The translations under genes were made by a program, and so were the position numbers. A DNA stretch of 64,000 nt. Origin: Phycisphaerae bacterium. Lineage in GTDB: Bacteria; Planctomycetota; Phycisphaerae; Sedimentisphaerales; Anaerohalosphaeraceae. The stretch spans positions 1-64,000 of the forward strand of contig JACZKQ010000089.1 of assembly GCA_014859965.1 (NCBI GenBank). The letters are read 5' to 3'. Below are positions 44,147 to 52,297 of the stretch, in pieces; the stretch's first letter is position 1, and each line of letters starts with the position of its first letter. Under the pieces are notes generated by a model. It saw nothing but the letters and a program-made list of their open reading frames with translations. It searched no databases and had not been told where the DNA came from.

Positions 44147-45670
44147 ATGAACGACGATAATGCACAGGTTGAACCCTTCGGGATCGAGCATACACCCGGT
44201 GTCCTTTTTGCGCGCACAGTGAAAAGCGGCTGCTGGATCGTCGCAGGCAAGGTCCTGACACAGGCCCTGTTTACCATCAAATTCATTATCGTACTGCGGA
44301 TGCTGGCCGTTGATGATATCGGGCTCATTGGCGTCGCGGCGCTGATGATGGCGACTTTGACGAATTTCAGCGAGACAGGCTTCCGGGCGGCGATGGTCCA
44401 GAAGAGGGGTGAAATCGAAACCTATCTAAACACGGCCTGGTCTCTGGAGGTCATTCGTGGGGCCGCCTTGTTTACGCTGCTCTTTCTGGCGGCGCCCTTG
44501 GCGGCACAGATGAAAGTGCCTCCGGAGAAGGTGGGACTGACAATCGCCGTAATACGAATCCTTGGGGTATCGTTGCTCCTGGGCCCGCTGGGCAGCATGG
44601 CGACCATATACTTCACAAAAGAGTTGCAGTTCCGAAAAAGCTTTTGGCTGCAAAGTACCGCCGAAATAGTCGATTTTATTGTGACCGTGACTGTGGCGCT
44701 GCTTTACCGCAGCATTTGGGCGGTTGTGGCCGGGAAACTCGCTGCGGGAATCGTCTCGGTGATCGTCAGCTATCGCATGCACCCTTACCGGCCGCGATTC
44801 GCGATTGACCGCCAAAAAGCAAAGGAAATGTGGCGTTTCGGGCGATGGATCTTCAGTATAAACGTAATTGGTTTTCTGATGACCCAAGGCGACGACTATT
44901 TCGTCTGGGGAACCCTCGGAGTAATGGCCCTGGCATACTACCAGACTGCCTATAAGTTCGCCAACATACCGGCGACCCAGATCACCACGGTAATATCACA
45001 GGTTGCATTTCCAGCGTACGCGAAACTTCAGCATGACATACCAAGACTGCGGAACGCGTATTTGAAAGTATTCGAACTGACGGCGTTTCTGGCGTTTCCA
45101 TGTACCGGCCTCATCTTCATATTGGCCCGTGATTTTGTGATTCTGTTTCCGGGCGAACAATGGCTGCCCATCGTGCCGGCGATGCAGATTCTTGCACTGA
45201 AAGGCCTCGAACGCTCCCTGGGGGCCAGCCGAGGGCCGCTCTTTTCGGCTGTCGGGAAACCCGGCACCAGCACAGGCCTCCAGATAGTTAAACTTGTGGC
45301 GCTAATCGCGTTTATCTATCCGTTTACGCACCGATGGGGATTTGTCGGCACATCGGCACTGATCGTGATCATTGGTATGGCGGCCCAGCCATTCGGGCTG
45401 TATTTGGCGAAGCGAATTCTGCAGTGCCGTATGTCGGACTTAATCCGGCCAGCAATCCTTCCGTTGGCGGCAACTCTGATCATGGTCGCCACGGTTATGC
45501 TGATTCGTACGGTGGCTTTGCAGAAAACAAATGTCACCTCATTCCTGCTGCTGGGTTTACTGGCGTCAGCAGCTTATCTCGTTGTGGTCTATGTCGGTGA
45601 CCGTTTGGTCCGGGGCCGGATCAGGGAAATTATTGCTGAACAGGTGACATTTCTGCTTAAACAAAGATGA
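44147..45670 (+). CDS. Wzx-type polysaccharide flippase/lipopolysaccharide exporter
   Basis: The 507-residue protein has about 12-14 transmembrane helices of the MOP superfamily polysaccharide exporter branch (WzxC-like). Typical features are the conserved stretch FSETGFRAAMVQK in the loop after the second helix, WLQSTAEIVDF, and FGRWIFSINVIGFLMTQGDDYFV in the middle. It should flip lipid-linked oligosaccharide units across the inner membrane. It is preceded by the AsnB-like protein and followed after 18 bases by a phosphatase-superfamily gene, suggesting one operon from 42.1 kb. Confidence 0.88.
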   Translation: MNDDNAQVEPFGIEHTPGVLFARTVKSGCWIVAGKVLTQALFTIKFIIVLRMLAVDDIGLIGVAALMMATLTNFSETGFRAAMVQKRGEIETYLNTAWSLEVIRGAALFTLLFLAAPLAAQMKVPPEKVGLTIAVIRILGVSLLLGPLGSMATIYFTKELQFRKSFWLQSTAEIVDFIVTVTVALLYRSIWAVVAGKLAAGIVSVIVSYRMHPYRPRFAIDRQKAKEMWRFGRWIFSINVIGFLMTQGDDYFVWGTLGVMALAYYQTAYKFANIPATQITTVISQVAFPAYAKLQHDIPRLRNAYLKVFELTAFLAFPCTGLIFILARDFVILFPGEQWLPIVPAMQILALKGLERSLGASRGPLFSAVGKPGTSTGLQIVKLVALIAFIYPFTHRWGFVGTSALIVIIGMAAQPFGLYLAKRILQCRMSDLIRPAILPLAATLIMVATVMLIRTVALQKTNVTSFLLLGLLASAAYLVVVYVGDRLVRGRIREIIAEQVTFLLKQR

Positions 45671-45688
45671 TAAACGCAGGTGAGACCA

Positions 45689-46657
45689 ATGGAACCTCTC
45701 GACATTATCGGCGAAAAGTGGGACTGCCTTATTATACTTGATGCCTGTCGGTACGACTATTTCGAGCAGGTCTGGGGCGACTATCTGGAAGGTGAACTCA
45801 GCCGCAGGCAATCCGTGGGTTCCAGTACGAATGAATGGCGAAACAAGTCCTTTACGGGTCGCTATGACGACATCGTTTATATCACCGCCAATCCCCAGAT
45901 CAGCGCCTCTTCACACGTCTACGGGTTCTGCGCGGGTGAGCATTTTCACGCAGTGCATGAGGTGTGGAAAACGCACTGGGTACGGGGGACCGTGCCTCCG
46001 GAGGCGGTAACAGCGGCGGCGGCGCGCATCATTGCCAATACGCCGGGCAAACGGTTTATCGTGCATTACATTCAGCCCCATGCACCCTATCTGAGCCTTG
46101 GCGAAGATGCACGCGGCTACGAACACGCGGACATTAACGCGCCGCGGCATCTGGTCGGTGTCGTAGGCGGCGCAGCCCGCAGCAAAACGATGCTGTACCG
46201 CTTGCTGCTGCCGTTGTGCAGGTGCACAGGCCTTCTGGGCAATCATCCCGACTGGATGCTCAGAAAGTGGTTGAACATGCCGCCTAAAGCCCCCATGGAA
46301 GTCGTGCTGCGCCGCCATACCGTCGAACAACTGCGGGAGGCATACAGGGACAATCTCCAAAGAGTGCTCGTGCAGACGGCCCTTCTGATCAAACAACTCT
46401 CCGGCCGAATCATAGTCACTTCTGACCACGGAGAACTGCTGGGAGAGGATCGCTGTTTTTCCCATCCGACCGGCTCGGACCATCCGATCCTTCGCCAGGT
46501 CCCCTGGCTTGTGATCGATAAGACATCGGCAGACGCTTCTGCAAGCCGAATAATCGATAAGGTCGCCGACCGGCCGCAGTCATCACCTCCACCGGCCTGT
46601 ACGCAAGACGAACGCGAACTCACGGAAAAACTCAAGGCGCTGGGTTACCTGGATTAA
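45689..46657 (+). CDS. Alkaline phosphatase/sulfatase-superfamily hydrolase, soluble
   Basis: The 322-residue protein lacks signal or membrane segments. ILDACRYDYF holds the first metal aspartates, GSSTNEW offers the nucleophile Thr/Ser, FIVHYIQPHAPY is the mid-domain motif, and VTSDHGELLGE with FSHP supplies the remaining metal ligands. It ends with KALGYLD, a tail seen in bacterial sulfatase-like proteins and almost identical to the end of the phosphodiesterase-like protein at 47.1 kb. It could cleave or transfer phosphate or sulfate groups on a glycan. ATG 45689 follows AGGTGAG; a GTG three codons earlier lies inside that ribosome site. Confidence 0.8.
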   Translation: MEPLDIIGEKWDCLIILDACRYDYFEQVWGDYLEGELSRRQSVGSSTNEWRNKSFTGRYDDIVYITANPQISASSHVYGFCAGEHFHAVHEVWKTHWVRGTVPPEAVTAAAARIIANTPGKRFIVHYIQPHAPYLSLGEDARGYEHADINAPRHLVGVVGGAARSKTMLYRLLLPLCRCTGLLGNHPDWMLRKWLNMPPKAPMEVVLRRHTVEQLREAYRDNLQRVLVQTALLIKQLSGRIIVTSDHGELLGEDRCFSHPTGSDHPILRQVPWLVIDKTSADASASRIIDKVADRPQSSPPPACTQDERELTEKLKALGYLD

Positions 46658-46703
46658 ATCGGATGGCAACGCGGGGCTATACCTGGAACAGCCCATCGGG
46701 TAA

Positions 46704-47039
46704 TCACATCGAATTAATGGTGCTGTGGGTATTTAGCCGCTCAAGAATTGCCTCTTCACTCATGCCGTACAGGCACATGTGGGCCCAGACCTCCAGGTGA
46801 AGCAGACGGGTTCGGTACGTCTGGTCGCAATGTTCGAAAAGGTATTCCAGTTCCCTTCGTCCAAGACCCAGCATCTCGCACGTCAATGATTTCTCGAAGA
46901 ACGCCTTGGGAATATTCATACGGAAATAAGCATCGGAGGGAAATCAAAGCTTCTGGCGGTGCGCCAGCCCGGGCGGCAAATACCGACCGGCGACGACCGC
47001 GTTGTCGTCATGCTTCATAATCCCGAAGATTCCGCACAT
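46704..47039 (-). pseudogene. Decayed asparagine synthetase: N-terminus joined to C-terminus, with a stop
   Basis: Reading from 47039 gives MCGIFGIMKHDDN, a perfect asparagine synthetase start with Cys2. It is followed at once by AVVAGRYLPPGLAHRQKL, which matches residues about 525-545 of the intact asnB at 23.5 kb. A TGA (46946-46944) sits where the intact enzyme has Gly. The frame then continues FPSDAYFRMNIPKAFFEKS to the C-terminus, including HLEVWAHMCLYGMSEE against QLEVWADVCLYGRSKE. About 500 internal codons are deleted in frame. No part should be active. It lies between two phosphatase-superfamily genes, showing that an extra AsnB once belonged to this polysaccharide locus. Confidence 0.88.
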
Positions 47040-47093
47040 GTGTTCAGACGTCGCTTCTATTGGTGCCGTCAGCGCCTTCTTGCCCGGGTCTTA

Positions 47094-48740
47094 TTACAGA
47101 TAGCCGAGATCTGACAAGTGCTTTTCGACTTGGCGTTGTTCATCATCCGAGTATTCCGTTGCCGACGAGGCGCCGTAGCTGACATCTTTAAAGAGCACGT
47201 GGAGCGGCTCCGAAAAAAGCGACTCCATCACCTGACCGTCCATGTATCGCGGCACCGGGATGTCCAGATACGCAAGGATTGTCGGCACGATGTCGACAAT
47301 CTCCGCATCGAATTTGCCGGCGGGGCGAATGGCGGGGCCATGCGCGACAAATATGCCGCTTCGACTGTGCGTCCCCTGCTGTTTGCCTTTGAAGGCGCCT
47401 GGCATAATCACCTCCTCGCCACCCGGATGAATCCGCGACTCATAACCGGCTGCAAACTCGACCACGAGATCGGGAAGATAATCCTGCTGCTCCTCCAGGC
47501 TGTATACCTCTCGGCCCGCACGGATGCCCGTTATCACCGGATCTTTCGCCTGCGGCCCGAACGCCTCCAGCAATTCGCCGGCAAGTTGCTGCCCGAAAAG
47601 GGCCCGCTCGCACCTGTCTCCATTGATGTAGATCATTCCAGCCATGCCCCCAAGGCAGAAGGCCCGGCTTGTTTCAAAGTCGACGACTGTCCTGATGTGC
47701 GCGGTCAGCGTGTCGGCATACATGCGCGTACTGCCGGGTTTCTGCATTTTCTCACGAATACGTTTGCAGCCGCCCGATACGCCGCCGCGAAGCGAGCCGT
47801 AGGTCTTCGCCATCGATTTTAGTACGGGGTGATTGTCTTTCAGTCGATTCTTGGCGGCCGCGAAACCTACAGCCGGCGGCCTGCCAACGAGTTGCAAATA
47901 ACCCTTTTGGCGAAGCCACGTGTTGACGCCAACGTCGGCCTTCTTTGCACAGAAGCCGTGGTCTGAAACAAGCAGCTTAAGCGTTTCCGGTCCGGCCGCA
48001 TCTACAAGCCGACCTATGTTCTCGTCACAACTTCGATAAAAACGCATGGCATCGGTGTGCTCCTCCGCAGAAGCGCCCGCTGAAATCGGATCGATCGCCC
48101 ACCAGATCTTGTGCTGCAGCGCATCACTGCTTTGCACCTGCACGCAGAAAATATCCCAGTCGATATCCTGCATCATATCGAGCGCCACGTCGCAACGGAC
48201 GCGTTCTGTCGCAATCGCCTGGTCAACGAACTGCCCTACCGTGTCCTGCCAGTCGTGGTTGACAATAAGATAGCCTCTTCGAGGTTTAATGTACCTGTTA
48301 TAAGCCTCCGGCGGCTGGACTGTCTCGCAAGACAGCTTCGGGCACAGCAGCCCCGGAACAATGACCCCCCTGAGCCGCGGCGGCGGAGAACTAACCGGCA
48401 TGTTCAGGCTCACGACCGTCTTGCCGGCTTTGTCCGCCAGTTCCCATATGCTCGGAACGGCAATATCCGAAAAACTGTTCAGGCGAACCGTTCTGTTCGC
48501 TCTGTCATAGGTATGGAATGCGAATACGCGGGTCTTGCCGGGCAGGCATCCCGTTTGAAATGAGGACCATGCCGGCGATGTCTCGAACGGCATGACACTT
48601 CTCAGATCGCCCGACCCGCCTCCCTGGACCAGAGCCGCCAGACGGGGCATGACTCCCTGTTGCATAAAGTGCCGCCCGAGATTCCATGTAAAACCGTCGA
48701 GGCCGATAATCAGTACACGTTTTTTTGTATTTGGTCCCAT
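47094..48740 (-). CDS. Type I phosphodiesterase/nucleotide pyrophosphatase-like enzyme
   Basis: The 548-residue protein is an alkaline phosphatase-superfamily member of the NPP type: LIIGLDGFTWNLG (first metal Asp), TSPAWSSFQTG (nucleophile region), VQSSDALQHKIWW and LLVSDHGFCAK (second metal set). No signal peptide or membrane helix is seen, so it is cytoplasmic. It ends VEKHLSDLGYL, like the KALGYLD end of the enzyme at 45.7 kb. Substrate is unknown; modification of a glycan precursor or nucleotide sugar is plausible from context. It is oriented against the neighbouring genes and sits next to the asparagine synthetase remnant. Confidence 0.83.
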   Translation of the reverse strand: MGPNTKKRVLIIGLDGFTWNLGRHFMQQGVMPRLAALVQGGGSGDLRSVMPFETSPAWSSFQTGCLPGKTRVFAFHTYDRANRTVRLNSFSDIAVPSIWELADKAGKTVVSLNMPVSSPPPRLRGVIVPGLLCPKLSCETVQPPEAYNRYIKPRRGYLIVNHDWQDTVGQFVDQAIATERVRCDVALDMMQDIDWDIFCVQVQSSDALQHKIWWAIDPISAGASAEEHTDAMRFYRSCDENIGRLVDAAGPETLKLLVSDHGFCAKKADVGVNTWLRQKGYLQLVGRPPAVGFAAAKNRLKDNHPVLKSMAKTYGSLRGGVSGGCKRIREKMQKPGSTRMYADTLTAHIRTVVDFETSRAFCLGGMAGMIYINGDRCERALFGQQLAGELLEAFGPQAKDPVITGIRAGREVYSLEEQQDYLPDLVVEFAAGYESRIHPGGEEVIMPGAFKGKQQGTHSRSGIFVAHGPAIRPAGKFDAEIVDIVPTILAYLDIPVPRYMDGQVMESLFSEPLHVLFKDVSYGASSATEYSDDEQRQVEKHLSDLGYL

Positions 48741-48868
48741 TTTTCTCGAATTAGTCGATGAATCATAGTATCAGAAAATCTTCTCAAATCCAACCCTTTT
48801 GTTATTCATCAACCATGAACAGGCAACAGGTTCATGCACGTCAAAACCGGCTTATCAGCGGATTGCGG

Positions 48869-48896
48869 TTCACTTTCGGTCAGACCATGATATAAT
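48869..48896 (+). promoter_or_regulatory. Extended -10 promoter of the glycosyltransferase operon
   Basis: TTCACT (48869-48874) and a perfect TATAAT (48891-48896) are 16 bases apart, with TGA directly before the hexamer (extended -10). Transcription would begin near 48903, leaving about 255 bases of leader before the GT9 gene in the 418-base gap 48741-49158. Confidence 0.65.
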
Positions 48897-48906
48897 ACAA
48901 TGGTCT

Positions 48907-49071
48907 ATGGCGATTCACGGCAAATTCGACCAGGACCTGAGCATAATGGACCTGATTGCCTGTGTTTCTTGTTCGCCGTCGTCAGATGTTTGTGACGGTT
49001 TCGCAAGACGAATGTTCGACCAAATTTGCAGGATAGACGAACAATTCATCTACATTTTGCCTAAAATGTGA
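48907..49071 (+). CDS. Possible leaderless small protein in the operon leader
   Basis: An ATG lies only about four bases after the predicted transcription start and opens a 54-codon frame with four cysteines (CVSCSPSSDVCDGF among them). No ribosome site could fit, so translation would have to be leaderless. It may equally be untranslated leader. No family is recognised. Confidence 0.2.
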   Translation: MAIHGKFDQDLSIMDLIACVSCSPSSDVCDGFARRMFDQICRIDEQFIYILPKM

Positions 49072-49158
49072 TACAGTGCTCAGAATCAAGAAATTCTGTT
49101 TTCGAACTCTATTTGTGTGCCATAATTACAATTATCTGGCGATATTGATGGTTCGGTA

Positions 49159-50256
49159 ATGAAATTTGCATCGTTGCTGAAAATAGTCCACCTTGATGGT
49201 TTCGTTCAATGCATAGTGGAAGCGTGCACGGGCTGTGCGCAGAGATTGTCAGCGCAAGTTAAGCGTATTGCGTATCGCCGGGCACTCAAGGGCCGCCGTG
49301 ACGATCTGTCACGCACGGACTTCGGCCCCAAAGTGCTTGTTGTAATCAGTGGCGGCGGGATCGGCAACGCCGTGGAGGCGACACCGCTCGTTCAGGGAGT
49401 CAGGGCATTGTGGCCCAAGGCCGTAATGACAGTTGTTGTCCCGCACGGTGATCTCTTTGAAAACTGGTGTGTGCCTGACCATATCACGGATTCCCAGGAA
49501 GATGTGCGGGGCGCGTCGTTCGACCACAGTTTTTTTCCTTATCCGTTTTTGAGTGCGATCTCGCCGTGGCGGCAGGTTTGCGACCTTGGGGTGGTCCATC
49601 ACCCCCGTGTGTGGCTGAGACAGTATTTTCTGAAGCCTGAACGCCAGTACTTCATGGATATGCTGAAACCTTTAGGCGGCAAAGGGATCATGCCGCCGCT
49701 TTATGTGTCGTTAAAGGAGCCGCAACGGCATCTGCCCGAAGCGAGTATGCGCGTGTGCATCGCGCCAGGCGGCAAGAACGAGCTTCGTTGGCGACATAAA
49801 CGCTGGCTTCTATATGGATCGTTAGCCGGCATGATACGCCAGACCTATCCGCACGCTCAGATCTGTATTATCGGAACGGAAGAAGATGACTTTCCGGCAG
49901 AGCAGCGCGACGATCCTCATATTGTCGATTTGAGAGGCAAGCTGACGCTTGCCGAAACCGCCTGGATTCTGAAGAAGGCTTCGCTCGCCGTGGGTAACGA
50001 CTGCGGGCCCATGCACATCGCCTGCGCTGTTCAGACGCCCGCCATTACGATCTTCGGGCCCACTTGCGCCATTAAGAATGCGCCGTGGAACAAGGGGGTT
50101 GCGCTGATTACCCCGGCGGAATGCGGACCTTGCCAGTATGATGCACGACTGGAGACCTGCTCAGATCCGCGATGCCTGAATGAAATCACTCCGCAAATGG
50201 TCATGGCCAAAATGACCGAAATACTGAAGCAGACGGAAATTGTCGGACAAGTATGA
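49159..50256 (+). CDS. Glycosyltransferase family 9 (heptosyltransferase-like)
   Basis: The 365-residue protein has the GT9 pattern: VISGGGIGNAVEATPLVQG at the acceptor loop, CIAPGGKNELRWRHKRW at the donor phosphate site and VGNDCGPMHIACAVQTP. After a basic N-terminal segment the first strand starts near residue 55. Four cysteines near the C-terminus (CGPCQYDARLETCSDPRC) echo a cysteine cluster in the WaaF homologue at 12.4 kb (CAPCEKPHCTQERHLC) and may bind a metal. It is first in a tightly spaced operon with an epimerase, a GT2 and a GT4. No ribosome site precedes the ATG. Confidence 0.86.
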   Translation: MKFASLLKIVHLDGFVQCIVEACTGCAQRLSAQVKRIAYRRALKGRRDDLSRTDFGPKVLVVISGGGIGNAVEATPLVQGVRALWPKAVMTVVVPHGDLFENWCVPDHITDSQEDVRGASFDHSFFPYPFLSAISPWRQVCDLGVVHHPRVWLRQYFLKPERQYFMDMLKPLGGKGIMPPLYVSLKEPQRHLPEASMRVCIAPGGKNELRWRHKRWLLYGSLAGMIRQTYPHAQICIIGTEEDDFPAEQRDDPHIVDLRGKLTLAETAWILKKASLAVGNDCGPMHIACAVQTPAITIFGPTCAIKNAPWNKGVALITPAECGPCQYDARLETCSDPRCLNEITPQMVMAKMTEILKQTEIVGQV

Positions 50257-50338
50257 AACACGAAGCATTGTCGACAGCATTGCTGACAACTCACATCAAG
50301 AGGCCGGGCCCGCGCATGCCCGGCTGGGAGCGATGGCT

Positions 50339-51316
50339 ATGAAAATACTGGTTACCGGCGGGGCCGGATTCATCGGTTCACACCTTGTGGAAAGGCTGCT
50401 CAATGCGCAGCACGAAGTCGTTGCCGTGGACGACCTCAGCACCGGCAGCATGGAAAACCTCACCGTTGCCGGAAAAAATCCGCGCTTCAGCTTCGTGTAT
50501 GATAACGTGCGGAACGCCGAGACGATGCATATCCTTATCGAGCAGTGCGACGCGGTGTTTCACCTGGCCGCGGCGGTGGGCGTGCAGTTGATCGTGGACC
50601 GCCCCGTACACACGATCGAAACAAATATCCATGGCACGGAAGTGGTGCTTGCTGTGGCGAACAAATTCAGAAAGAAGGTCCTTATTGCCAGCACCAGCGA
50701 AGTTTACGGCAAGAGCGAGGCGGTGCCCTTCCACGAAGACGACGACACCGTATCCGGCAGCACGCGCTTTTCGCGATGGTCTTATGCGTGCAGCAAGGCC
50801 ATTGATGAGTTCCTCGCGCTGGCTTATCATGACCAGTTCGGGCTGCCGGTGATCGTGGCAAGGCTCTTCAATACGGTTGGGCCGAGGCAGACCGGACAAT
50901 ACGGCATGGTGATTCCCCGGTTTGTCGAGCGGGCACTGAAGAACGAACCGCTGCTTATCTACGGGACGGGCAGCCAGAAACGCTGCTTTGCTTCGGTCGA
51001 CGACGTGATCGGCGGCCTGATCTCCCTGATGGATTGCCCCACGGCCCCCGGCCGGGTGTACAATGTAGGCGGCACCGAAGAAATAACGATTGAAGCACTC
51101 GCCGAAAAGATCATCCGCATGACCCGCAGCAGCAGCACACTGCAACATCTGTCCTATGAAGAAGCCTATGGCAGGCCTTTTGACGACATGGCGCGACGAA
51201 TGCCTTGTCTGGATCGAATCAGAGAGACCGTGGGATACGAACCGCGGACCACTTTGGACGAGATACTGCAGGCGGTCATCGACCATACCAGAAAGAAAAT
51301 GGAAGCCTCCGCATAA
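50339..51316 (+). CDS. NAD-dependent nucleotide-sugar epimerase/dehydratase
   Basis: The 325-residue extended SDR begins MKILVTGGAGFIGSHLVERL, with NAD-ribose motif VDDLSTG, catalytic Ser-Thr in ASTSEVYG and Tyr-X3-Lys in WSYACSKAIDEF, and RLFNTVGPRQ. It would convert a UDP- or GDP-sugar for the polymer built by this operon; 4-epimerase, 4,6-dehydratase and decarboxylase types cannot be separated by eye. The start is ATG 50339 with GGGAG at 8 bases; the longer frame overlaps the GT9 gene. The GT2 gene begins on the next base after the stop. Confidence 0.88.
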   Translation: MKILVTGGAGFIGSHLVERLLNAQHEVVAVDDLSTGSMENLTVAGKNPRFSFVYDNVRNAETMHILIEQCDAVFHLAAAVGVQLIVDRPVHTIETNIHGTEVVLAVANKFRKKVLIASTSEVYGKSEAVPFHEDDDTVSGSTRFSRWSYACSKAIDEFLALAYHDQFGLPVIVARLFNTVGPRQTGQYGMVIPRFVERALKNEPLLIYGTGSQKRCFASVDDVIGGLISLMDCPTAPGRVYNVGGTEEITIEALAEKIIRMTRSSSTLQHLSYEEAYGRPFDDMARRMPCLDRIRETVGYEPRTTLDEILQAVIDHTRKKMEASA

Positions 51317-52294
51317 ATGATGGACACCGACATCCATATGACAGTTACTGCAGTAATCCCTGCCTATAACGCCGCAAAGCACATTGGGAGGGCAATCGAC
51401 AGCATCCTTGCGCAAACCCGTCCCGCCGAGGAGATTATTGTCGTCGACGATGGCTCAACGGATGACACCGGCCGTGTCGTCGAAGCGTACGGCGAGCAGG
51501 TACGTTACGTATACCAGCAAAACGGCGGCGCCAGTGTCGCCCGTAACACCGGCATAGAGGCAGCCCATGGCGAGTGGATTGCCTTTCTCGACGCGGATGA
51601 CGAATGGCTGCCCCAAAAGCTTGCCGAACAGGTTGAACTCCACAGGAAGCACCCCGATCTGGCATGGTCTGCGACCAATTACGAGATTCATCCAATAGAC
51701 GGAACGCCGCCAAGACTGACTTTTGCACCTGAAACATTGGGATTCCTGTGCAGTGACACAGACCGATTAGAGAATTACTTTGATGCGCTTACCGCCGGGT
51801 TTGCGCTTTCGACAATCACGATCATGGTAAAAAAGAGCGTGCTTCTTGATGCGGGCATGTTTCGCGTCGGGCAGTGGTGGGCCCAGGACACCGACCTGTT
51901 TTTTCGTATAGCATATAGATGGCCTCAAATTGGATACTTGCAAACCCCCCTTTCGGTTAACCATTTCGGCAGACCGGAAAGCATCACTCAGGCCAATAAG
52001 TATCTGACGGAGCAGAGGTGCGACTTAATTGTAAGACACCTCCACCTTGCAGCCGAGCACAACATGAGTGAGTCATTTCGCCCGTGCGCAGCAAGACTGC
52101 TGACCCGGTGGCTGAGGGGATACGTTGCCGAGCCTTCCGTGGATATCCGTCCGATGCTTGATCGATTTAGCGACCTTTTGCCGCGAAATCTCCGGGTTGA
52201 GATGCGTATGCGCATTGCATTTCCAAAGTTTACTGACCGGCTTTTCATGCTCTATTTTGGCGTCAAGCGGTTCCTTCTATCAAAGCAGGGCTGA
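51317..52294 (+). CDS. Glycosyltransferase family 2
   Basis: The 325-residue GT-A enzyme has VTAVIPAYNAAKHIGRAI, VVDDGSTDDTG, NGGASVARNTGIEAA and the metal-binding FLDADDEWLP. The C-terminal region is soluble with no membrane helices. It transfers a sugar from a nucleotide donor to a growing chain in the cytoplasm. ATG 51317 abuts the epimerase stop; an internal ATG ten codons later (TVTAVIPAYN) is an alternative start. The next gene starts four bases after its stop. Confidence 0.9.
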   Translation: MMDTDIHMTVTAVIPAYNAAKHIGRAIDSILAQTRPAEEIIVVDDGSTDDTGRVVEAYGEQVRYVYQQNGGASVARNTGIEAAHGEWIAFLDADDEWLPQKLAEQVELHRKHPDLAWSATNYEIHPIDGTPPRLTFAPETLGFLCSDTDRLENYFDALTAGFALSTITIMVKKSVLLDAGMFRVGQWWAQDTDLFFRIAYRWPQIGYLQTPLSVNHFGRPESITQANKYLTEQRCDLIVRHLHLAAEHNMSESFRPCAARLLTRWLRGYVAEPSVDIRPMLDRFSDLLPRNLRVEMRMRIAFPKFTDRLFMLYFGVKRFLLSKQG

Positions 52295-52297
52295 GGA

